NCBI GenBank assembly: GCA_946408315.1
Contig: CAMJRV010000144.1
Span: forward strand, 1-6,354
Source: an uncultured Bacillota bacterium
GTDB lineage: Bacteria; Bacillota; Clostridia; Peptostreptococcales; Anaerovoracaceae
Length of the DNA stretch: 6,354 nucleotides
Direction of reading: 5' to 3'
Positions 1 through 6,354 of the stretch are shown piece by piece. Both the position numbers and the translations under genes were made by a program. Each line of letters begins with the position of its first letter. The first letter of the stretch is position 1. The notes beneath the pieces are model-generated. The model searched no databases, was not told the DNA's origin, and was given only the letters and a program-made list of their open reading frames with translations.

Positions 1-1886
1 CTCTTTTTCAACTTTCCCCGGACTTCCTTTTCGTCGGGGAGCAGGGCCGCCAGAGCCGCCAGGCCGTTTCCCACAGGTTTCGGCTGCTTCTTTTCGACGG
101 GATAGAGCTTGATGATCTTGTCCTCGATTTGCTTTGCTCCGCCCTTCGTGATTTCAGACTTGTCGATGCCCAGCTTCTTCAGCATCAAATCCGCCGCAGA
201 GTAGGATTCGGGATGAACCGAAGTGCCGTCGAGGGGGTTCTTTCCTTCGGAAATTCTCATAAAACCGGCGCACTGGTTAAAGGTTTTGTCTCCCAGCTTC
301 GGGACCTTCTTCAGCTCTTTCCGATCCTGAAACCTTCCGTTCTCCTCACGGTAAGCCACGATGTTCTTCGCGATGCCCGCGTTGATTCCCGCGATATAGG
401 AAAGCAGGGAGGGGGAAGCCGTATTCAGATCCACACCAACCCGATTTACGCAGTCCTCTACCACGTTGGTGAGAGCGCCTTCCAGCAAACCCTGATTGAT
501 GTCGTGCTGGTACTGCCCGACGCCGATATGCTTCGGAGAAATCTTAACCAACTCTGCCAGGGGGTCCTGGAGCCGTCTGCCGATGGACATGGCTCCCCTC
601 GTGGTGACATCCAGATCGGGATATTCCTCCGTCGCCACCTTGGAAGCGGAGTAAACGGACGCTCCCGCCTCATTGACGATGGTGTAGTTCACATCGAGTT
701 TATATTTTTTAATAAAATTAGATACGATGGCTTCCGTCTCTCTCGAAGCCGTTCCGTTTCCGATTACGATCACGTTGGAACCATATTTTTCGACGATTTT
801 CAGCAGTGTCTTCTCCGTGCCGGCCACATCGTTTTTCGGCTCGGTGGGATAGATCGTCGTATAGGCGAGAAGCTTTCCCGTCTCGTTCAGCACCGCCACT
901 TTGCATCCCGTCCGGTAACCCGGGTCGAGGCTGATGATCCTGGCGTTTTTCACAGGCGGAACCATGAGAAGCTTTTCCGTATTCTTTGCAAAGACCTTCA
1001 CCGCTTCCCGCTCCGCGCGTTCCGTCAGGAGATTTCGCATTTCCCTCTCGATGGAAGGAGCCATGAGACGTTTATAGGAATCCTCGATGACGTCGGTGAG
1101 CAGGCCGGTAAAGATGGATTTCTCGTTTCTAATCACAAATTTCTGCATATCCTTGCGGATTTCCTCCACCGGAGCTGAGACCTTTACCTTCAGCTTCTTT
1201 TCCTTTTCACCCCGGTTGATGGCCAGAACTCTGTGATCCGGAATCTTGGCAATCCCTTCGGAAAATTCGTAGTACAGGTCGTATACGGTGCTTTCCGCCG
1301 GGTCTGCCGCTTCCGAAGAAATGAGGCCCGCCCTTTGGGTGCGGTCTCTCACGATGGCAGTCAGCTCCGGGTCGTCGGCGATCATTTCGGCCACGATATC
1401 CATGGCTCCCTGAATCGCTTCTCCCACATTGGCTACGCCCTTTTCTTCGTCTACATAGGCTGCCGCCAGTTCTTCCGGCGTTCCCGTTTCCTGTTCCTGA
1501 GCCCAGAAGACCATCGCCAACGGCTCCAGTCCTTTTTCCTTCGCCTTGGACGCTCTCGTGGACTTCTTCTGCTTGAACGGTTTATAGAGGTCTTCCACTC
1601 TTTGCAGGACTTCCGCTTTCAGGATTTCCTTCTTCAATTCCTCGGTAAGCTTTCCCTGCTCCTCGATGATGCGGATAACCTCTTCCTTGCGCTGTTCCAG
1701 ATTACGGAGATAGGTGAGGCGCTCGTCCAGTTCCCGCAGCGTAACGTCGGAGAGCCCTCCGGTCGCCTCTTTCCGGTAACGGGCGATGAAAGGAATCGTA
1801 TTGCCGTCGTCGATGAGCTGTACAGTGCTTTCCACCTGGGATATCTTTAACTTAAATTCCTGCGCTAATTTTTCTATTATGCTCAT
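1..1886 (-). CDS. tex: Tex, RNA-binding transcription accessory protein (3' end cut by the window)
   Basis: Tex is a cytoplasmic nucleic-acid-binding protein related to the core of eukaryotic Spt6 and linked to transcription. The frame is open from ATG at 1886 to the left edge, giving 628 residues of a family usually about 720-780 long. Visible parts in order are: a helical N-terminal Tex domain (from MSIIEKLAQEFKL), a YqgF/RNase H-like domain starting near LDPGYRTG (Asp321) with GNGTASRE (376-383) and VNEAGASVYSAS (404-415), then VGVDLNTAS (483-491) leading into helix-hairpin-helix motifs (about 495-555), and NPLDGTSVHPESY around 551-563. The C-terminal S1 RNA-binding domain expected by family is missing because the window ends. 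Spot checks along the frame show no stop or frameshift. GAGGAG at 1892-1897 lies 5 nt before the ATG and supports this start. The gene follows prfB by 47 nt with no terminator, so cotranscription is likely. The YqgF domain of Tex is generally thought to lack full nuclease chemistry. Identity is very secure. Confidence 0.95.
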   Translation of the reverse strand, partial: MSIIEKLAQEFKLKISQVESTVQLIDDGNTIPFIARYRKEATGGLSDVTLRELDERLTYLRNLEQRKEEVIRIIEEQGKLTEELKKEILKAEVLQRVEDLYKPFKQKKSTRASKAKEKGLEPLAMVFWAQEQETGTPEELAAAYVDEEKGVANVGEAIQGAMDIVAEMIADDPELTAIVRDRTQRAGLISSEAADPAESTVYDLYYEFSEGIAKIPDHRVLAINRGEKEKKLKVKVSAPVEEIRKDMQKFVIRNEKSIFTGLLTDVIEDSYKRLMAPSIEREMRNLLTERAEREAVKVFAKNTEKLLMVPPVKNARIISLDPGYRTGCKVAVLNETGKLLAYTTIYPTEPKNDVAGTEKTLLKIVEKYGSNVIVIGNGTASRETEAIVSNFIKKYKLDVNYTIVNEAGASVYSASKVATEEYPDLDVTTRGAMSIGRRLQDPLAELVKISPKHIGVGQYQHDINQGLLEGALTNVVEDCVNRVGVDLNTASPSLLSYIAGINAGIAKNIVAYREENGRFQDRKELKKVPKLGDKTFNQCAGFMRISEGKNPLDGTSVHPESYSAADLMLKKLGIDKSEITKGGAKQIEDKIIKLYPVEKKQPKPVGNGLAALAALLPDEKEVRGKLKK

Positions 1887-1933
1887 AGAGTCTCCTCTTT
1901 CAAATCGGTTTGTTTGCGGATTGAAACCGCCGT

Positions 1934-3035
<1,102 letters not shown>

Positions 3036-3051
3036 TTTCTCAACTCCTCGT

Positions 3052-3057
3052 ATTATA
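3052..3057 (-). promoter_or_regulatory. TATAAT box just upstream of the prfB ribosome binding site
   Basis: A consensus -10 hexamer TATAAT lies on the minus strand at 3052-3057. No good -35 is seen at 16-18 bp: the hexamer at 17 bp is AGGGAC, and the best TTGGAG (3081-3086) is 23 bp away. A start about 7 nt downstream would fall inside the GAGGAG ribosome binding site at 3044-3049, giving almost no leader. It may be chance in a TA-rich stretch, or a weak internal promoter. Confidence 0.2.
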
Positions 3058-3100
3058 TAGTAGTAGTGTTTGCAGTCCCTCTCCAAGGACTTAATGCGAT

Positions 3101-3292
3101 GCTTAGCCATAAGCAAGTGGAAGAGGGGAGCGTTGAACGCTTTTGTTGTATTATCCTCCGAATCGAGCAAGATTTTTAGCCAGTATTAATAATTTGATCG
3201 CTTCAAATTTTAATACTCTAAAAATCGCGAGATGAGGAGTCGATAATACCAAAAGCGTGAAAGCGTACCGTTTCACTTGCTTATGGCTAAGC
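3101..3292. mobile_element. 192-bp MITE-like hairpin element between secA and prfB
   Basis: The two halves of this segment are inverted copies of each other. The ends are a perfect 19-bp inverted repeat, GCTTAGCCATAAGCAAGTG at 3101-3119 and its complement at 3274-3292. Further blocks match in order going inward with small indels: ACGCTTTTG, GTATTATC, CTCC, GATTTTTAG, AGTATTAA and AATTTGA, closing on a short loop near 3197. No protein is encoded. It begins 9 nt after the secA stop and ends 65 nt before the prfB start. Size, terminal repeats and lack of coding fit a miniature inverted-repeat transposable element. If TA is a duplicated target (3104-3105 and 3288-3289), the true ends would be 3-5 bp inside. 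Alternatives are a structured RNA, an RNase III processing site or an intergenic hairpin family. The inverted structure is certain; mobility is inferred and no second copy is in this window. Confidence 0.6.
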
Positions 3293-3301
3293 TATTGTTA
3301 T

Positions 3302-6061
3302 TTATTCCGCGTTCTTTCCGCAGCATTTTTTATACTTCAATCCGCTTCCGCATGGGCATGGATCATTTCTGCCTACGGTCACGCCCTTCCGCACGGTCTC
3401 CTGCTTGTGTTCCCGCTCGGGAACGTTCGTAGCAGCCGGACCTCCGCCGGAATACTCACCCTGATCCTCATTGGCGGTATCGGCGAACTCTTCTTTGCGT
3501 CCTTCGCCGGTTCCCATGATCTGCTTCCTGGTGGTATCGGTCTGGATCGTTACGTTGAAGCAGAACTTCACCGTATCTTCCTTGATATTCTTAATCATCA
3601 GATCGAACATCTCGAAGCCTTCCGCCGCATACGCACGGGCAGGATCGATCTGTCCCAGCGCCCGGAGGCCGATTCCGTGTCTCAGCTGATCCATGGCGTC
3701 GATATGATCCATCCACTTGTTGTCTACGACACGGATCAGGATCATCCGCTCAAGCTCACGCATTCTTTCGACGCCGATCTCTTCTTCCTTCATCCGGTAA
3801 GCCTCTTCAAAGAGCTCCATGACATCCTCTTTCAGCGTATCCTTGTCAAGACTCTGGATATCGTCTTCCGTATACCGGAAGCCCTTGAAGGTACTGCATA
3901 TCTTGCGCAGTGAGGTTTCGAGGGCCGGGAGGTCCCATTCCTCGGCAAATCTGGAACCTGCGGTGGTGAAATCGACGCTTTCATCGATCAGTTCCTCAGC
4001 CATGGACATGACGTGGCTTCTCAGGTCTTCTCCGAAGAGCACCCGGCGCCGCTCGCCGTAGATGATCGTCCTCTGCTTGTTCATGACGTCGTCGTACTGC
4101 AGTACATATTTTCTGATGCCGAAGTTTCTGCCCTCGACCTTCTTCTGTGCGTTTTCTATGGATTTTGTCAGCATGCCCGCCTCGATGGGCTCATCCTCAT
4201 TCATTCCGAGCTTGCCGACGATTCCCTGAATCCGTTCCCCGCCGAAAAGGCGCATCAGTTCATCTTCCAGAGAAATAAAGAACTGAGTGGCTCCAGGGTC
4301 TCCCTGACGTCCGGAACGTCCTCTCAACTGATTGTCAATTCTTCGAGACTCATGGCGCTCCGTACCGATGATGCAGAGTCCGCCGAGCTCCTTGACCTTC
4401 TGCTGCTCTTCCGCCCGCTCGGTCTTGAACTGCTCGTTCAGCCGGTGGTACGTTTCTCTCGCCTCGATCAGCACCGGATCTTCCAGCGGAACAAAGCTGG
4501 AAGCGTAGGAAATCGCCTCTTCTTCAAAACCCAGCCGTCTCATTTCCCGCCTTGCCTCAAAGTCCGGATTTCCACCCAGGATGATATCCGTACCACGACC
4601 TGCCATGTTGGTAGCGATGGTAACGGCCGCGAGCCTTCCTGCTTCCGCAATGATCTCCGCTTCCTTTTCATGCTGCTTCGCGTTCAGGACATTGTGCTTG
4701 ACGCCCCGCCGTTTCAGAAGGGAACTGATGATTTCGGAACGCTCGATGGAAATGGTACCCACCAGCACCGGCTGTCCCGTCTTGTGAAGCTCCTCGATCT
4801 GGTCCGCAATCGCCTTGAATTTGCCCGGCTCCGTCGCATAGATGCTGTCTTCCTTGTCGTTTCTCACGATCGGTCTGTTGGTGGGGATTTCAACGACGTC
4901 CATATTGTAGATATCTCTGAATTCCTGCTCCTCGGTCCTGGCCGTACCGGTCATTCCCGCGAGCTTCTGATACATTCTGAAATAGTTCTGCAGCGTGATG
5001 GTCGCCAGGGTTTTGGATTCCTGCCGCACCTTCATGCCTTCCTTCGCTTCGATGGCCTGGTGAAGACCGTCGCTGTACCGACGTCCAAACATCAGACGCC
5101 CGGTGAATTCATCGACGATAACGACCTCACCGTCCTTGACGATATAGTCCACATCGCGCTTCATCAGGTTTCTGGCCTTCAATGCCTGCATCACGTGGTG
5201 ATTGAGTTCCATATTTTCCGGGTCGGAAAAGTTTTCTATCTTAAAGAATGATTCACACTTGCTTACGCCTTCCTCGGTCAGAGAAACGGTCCGGTCCTTT
5301 TCATCCATGGTGAAATCTTCTTCCAGACGGAATCCGCTGACAAACTTGTCGGCAGTATGATACAGATCGGTAGACTTTTCTCCCTGACCGGATATGATCA
5401 ACGGCGTCCTCGCTTCATCGATGAGGATACTGTCCACCTCGTCGACGATGGCAAAGTTCAGTTCCCGCTGGGTCATGTCTTCTTTATAGATCACCATGTT
5501 GTCGCGGAGATAGTCAAAACCGAACTCGTTATTCGTACCGTAGGTAATGTCTGCCTGGTAGGCGGCCTTCCTGACCTCGTTGGTGATGCCGTGTACGACA
5601 CAGCCTACCGTGAGTCCGAGGAACGTATAAAGCTTACCCATCCACTCCATATCACGCCTGGCCAGATAATCATTTACCGTCACGACATGAACGCCTTTTC
5701 CTTCCAGCGCGTTCAGGTATACGGGAAGGGTCGCCACGAGGGTTTTTCCTTCACCTGTCTTCATTTCAGAAATACGTCCCTGGTGAAGGACGACGCCGCC
5801 GATGAGCTGAACTCGGAAATGTTTCATCCCCAGACTTCTCCAGGCCGCCTCACGGCATACTGCAAAAGCTTCCGGAAGCAGGTCGTCCAAAGTCTCTCCC
5901 GCTGCCAGCCGCTCTTTAAACTCCGTGGTTTTGGCCTTCAGAGCTTCATCGGTCATGCCCTGCATCTGCTCATCCAGCACCTCTATCTTATCTACGATCT
6001 TTTCTACTTTTTTTACTTCTTTGACGTTCAGGTCGCCGAAGATCTTTTCCATCAATCCCAT
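3302..6061 (-). CDS. secA: SecA, preprotein translocase ATPase
   Basis: SecA is the motor ATPase that drives secretory preproteins through the SecYEG channel at the cytoplasmic membrane. The product is 919 residues, a normal length. In order: Walker A MKTGEGKT (100-107), Walker [18 protein letters not shown] (206-218), the preprotein cross-linking domain, MTGTA (370-374), the second nucleotide-binding domain with MAGRGTD (486-492) and [13 protein letters not shown] (578-590), the helical scaffold/two-helix finger around [18 protein letters not shown] (779-796), an acidic Gly-rich linker, and the zinc-binding tail NDPCPCGSG...KKCCG with Cys902, 904, 913 and 914. That tail is the site that binds SecB or phospholipid in relatives. 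ATG at 6061 gives the family-typical start [12 protein letters not shown] and has AAGAGGGG upstream. The frame stays open up to TTG at 6091, but that would overlap the ribosome binding site. prfB follows in the same orientation. Promoters are visible upstream. All key motifs are intact. Confidence 0.98.
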   Translation of the reverse strand: MGLMEKIFGDLNVKEVKKVEKIVDKIEVLDEQMQGMTDEALKAKTTEFKERLAAGETLDDLLPEAFAVCREAAWRSLGMKHFRVQLIGGVVLHQGRISEMKTGEGKTLVATLPVYLNALEGKGVHVVTVNDYLARRDMEWMGKLYTFLGLTVGCVVHGITNEVRKAAYQADITYGTNNEFGFDYLRDNMVIYKEDMTQRELNFAIVDEVDSILIDEARTPLIISGQGEKSTDLYHTADKFVSGFRLEEDFTMDEKDRTVSLTEEGVSKCESFFKIENFSDPENMELNHHVMQALKARNLMKRDVDYIVKDGEVVIVDEFTGRLMFGRRYSDGLHQAIEAKEGMKVRQESKTLATITLQNYFRMYQKLAGMTGTARTEEQEFRDIYNMDVVEIPTNRPIVRNDKEDSIYATEPGKFKAIADQIEELHKTGQPVLVGTISIERSEIISSLLKRRGVKHNVLNAKQHEKEAEIIAEAGRLAAVTIATNMAGRGTDIILGGNPDFEARREMRRLGFEEEAISYASSFVPLEDPVLIEARETYHRLNEQFKTERAEEQQKVKELGGLCIIGTERHESRRIDNQLRGRSGRQGDPGATQFFISLEDELMRLFGGERIQGIVGKLGMNEDEPIEAGMLTKSIENAQKKVEGRNFGIRKYVLQYDDVMNKQRTIIYGERRRVLFGEDLRSHVMSMAEELIDESVDFTTAGSRFAEEWDLPALETSLRKICSTFKGFRYTEDDIQSLDKDTLKEDVMELFEEAYRMKEEEIGVERMRELERMILIRVVDNKWMDHIDAMDQLRHGIGLRALGQIDPARAYAAEGFEMFDLMIKNIKEDTVKFCFNVTIQTDTTRKQIMGTGEGRKEEFADTANEDQGEYSGGGPAATNVPEREHKQETVRKGVTVGRNDPCPCGSGLKYKKCCGKNAE

Positions 6062-6072
6062 TTTTGACTGAT

Positions 6073-6080
6073 CCCCTCTT
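6073..6080 (-). promoter_or_regulatory. secA ribosome binding site
   Basis: AAGAGGGG on the minus strand lies 11 nt before ATG at 6061. The spacing is slightly long but supports this start. The in-frame TTG at 6091 lies upstream of this site and the ATG at 6052 is 20 nt away, so both are less likely. Confidence 0.7.
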
Positions 6081-6103
6081 TCTTGTATCAATTCAACCGG
6101 TTT

Positions 6104-6131
6104 ATTATAACATCGGTTACTTACTAAACAA
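6104..6131 (-). promoter_or_regulatory. Possible second secA promoter (P2)
   Basis: On the minus strand: TTGTTT (6126-6131), a 16-bp spacer, and TATAAT (6104-6109). Predicted start is near 6097, leaving about 36 nt before the ATG. The -35 is weaker than in P1. Inverted arms AACCG/CGGTT (6095-6099, 6114-6118) flank the -10 and could be an operator, but they are only 5 bp long. Confidence 0.4.
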
Positions 6132-6133
6132 AT

Positions 6134-6162
6134 ATTATACCACAGCTCTTCAAAAAAATCAA
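6134..6162 (-). promoter_or_regulatory. Sigma-A-type promoter for secA (P1)
   Basis: On the minus strand: -35 TTGATT (6157-6162), a 17-bp spacer, and -10 TATAAT (6134-6139) with an extended TGG before it (TGGTATAAT). Predicted start is near 6127, giving a leader of about 66 nt. The -35 overlaps the T-tract of the upstream terminator. Confidence 0.7.
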
Positions 6163-6179
6163 AAAGGGCTGTGCCCTTT
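6152..6179 (-). terminator. Intrinsic terminator upstream of secA
   Basis: The minus strand reads AAAGGGC-ACA-GCCCTTT (6163-6179), a perfect 7-bp stem with a 3-nt loop, then TTGATTTTTTT (6152-6162). This is a good rho-independent terminator for a minus-strand gene lying to the right. In the plus direction the T-run comes only after a CTGTG gap, so plus-strand termination would be weaker. Confidence 0.75.
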
Positions 6180-6191
6180 CTGTGTTTTTTG

Positions 6192-6211
6192 TGTGAATTC
6201 TTGTGAATTCT
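6192..6211. repeat. Tandem 10-bp repeat
   Basis: TGTGAATTCT occurs twice back to back (6192-6201, 6202-6211), and a degenerate third unit TATGAAAATT follows (6212-6221). The 10-bp period is about one helical turn. No function is recognised. Confidence 0.7.
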
Positions 6212-6219
6212 TATGAAAA

Positions 6220-6354
6220 TTATAATGATTTATTAAAAAAATGGACAACTCCCTCTCCCAGATCGTCAAACCAGACAAGCGCAATATGAAAGGAATCCAT
6301 GGAAGCGATACCATAGTCCCTTTTATGTATCATAAAAGGGACTATGGTATCGCT
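6220..6354 (-). CDS. Possible 3' end of an unrecognised gene
   Basis: A minus-strand frame is open from the right edge to TAA at 6220-6222, giving 44 residues that end in [18 protein letters not shown] and then VHFFNKSL. I do not recognise the family. Its stop lies about 40 nt before the intrinsic terminator at 6179-6152, the layout expected for a gene end, and secA promoters follow. Against it, the first 17 codons fall in a perfect palindrome and so may not be native sequence. The opposite strand is also open from ATG 6241 to the edge ([20 protein letters not shown] onward), with TATAAT at 6221-6226 but no ribosome binding site. Base use does not separate the two readings. The terminator makes me prefer the minus strand, weakly. 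Confidence 0.35.
   Translation of the reverse strand, partial: SDTIVPFMIHKRDYGIASMDSFHIALVWFDDLGEGVVHFFNKSL
6304..6354. repeat. Perfect 24-bp inverted repeat with 3-nt loop at the window edge
   Basis: Arms 6304-6327 and 6331-6354 are exact reverse complements around TAT (6328-6330). Key blocks are GATACCATAGTCCC and GGGACTATGGTATC. The right arm ends on the last base of the window, so it may continue. It has no following T-run on the minus strand within the window. It could be a natural hairpin, an element end, or a fold-back joining artefact at a contig end. Confidence 0.95.

Noticed and set aside
129..1178. Long plus-strand open frame (349 codons) opposite tex
   Set aside because: It is antisense to the YqgF and helix-hairpin-helix coding region of tex; the translation is rich in Arg, His and Phe with no family resemblance.
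1887..1933. Short GCGG/CCGC inverted repeat in the prfB-tex gap
   Set aside because: It has only a 4-bp outer stem and no T-run, so it is not a terminator; it does not argue against cotranscription.
3101..3292. The long hairpin as a rho-independent terminator of secA
   Set aside because: Neither arm is followed by a T-tract in the direction of transcription, and the stem is long, interrupted and AT-rich in the middle.
3257..3913. Plus-strand open frame starting in the hairpin element and running opposite the secA 3' end
   Set aside because: It begins in a non-coding repeat and is antisense to the SecA tail; there is no independent support.
4013..5251. Long plus-strand open frame (412 codons) opposite secA
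   Set aside because: It lies wholly antisense to a complete, motif-rich secA, has no recognisable domain and no ribosome binding context. It is a shadow of codon bias.
5357..6067. Plus-strand open frame (236 codons) opposite the secA 5' part
   Set aside because: It runs across the secA start on the other strand and resembles no protein family; it is a shadow frame.
6062..6091. TTG at 6091 as the secA start
   Set aside because: It would add ten residues absent from the usual SecA start (MGL..KIFGD), and the ribosome binding site at 6073-6080 lies inside that extension.

Overview
This window carries a housekeeping block from a bacterium that is probably a Firmicute of the Clostridia type. The grounds are strong GAGG-type ribosome binding sites before each gene, SecA and RF2 sequences of Gram-positive flavour, the common secA-prfB neighbour order and moderate GC content. 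No taxonomic marker allows a firmer placement. All three clear genes lie on the minus strand, so the block reads from right to left.

Layout in the direction of transcription. (a) 6354-6220 may be the end of an unrecognised minus-strand gene, with a perfect 24-bp inverted repeat that runs exactly to the window edge. (b) 6219-6062 is AT-rich and holds a 10-bp tandem repeat, a minus-strand intrinsic terminator, and one or two sigma-A-type promoters facing secA. (c) 6061-3302 is secA, the preprotein translocase ATPase, complete. (d) 3301-3036 is the secA-prfB gap. It is dominated by a 192-bp imperfect palindrome (3101-3292) with 19-bp perfect terminal inverted repeats, which looks like a MITE or other non-coding hairpin element. 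(e) 3035-1934 is prfB (peptide chain release factor 2), encoded in two frames joined by the classical programmed +1 frameshift at CTT TGA C. (f) 1886-1 is tex, an RNA-binding transcription accessory protein whose C-terminal end, including the expected S1 domain, lies off the left edge.

The three genes may form one transcription unit driven from the promoters before secA. No terminator is visible between prfB and tex (47 nt apart), and none with a T-tract is visible between secA and prfB. SecA serves protein export, RF2 ends translation at UGA and UAA, and Tex acts on RNA and transcription. They are unrelated biochemically but all belong to core gene expression and secretion.

I see no undescribed system here. 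The points worth a second look are the hairpin element between secA and prfB, the RF2 frameshift site with its slightly non-standard internal Shine-Dalgarno, the perfect palindrome at the window edge (possibly an assembly fold-back), and the overlap of the upstream terminator with the secA promoter.
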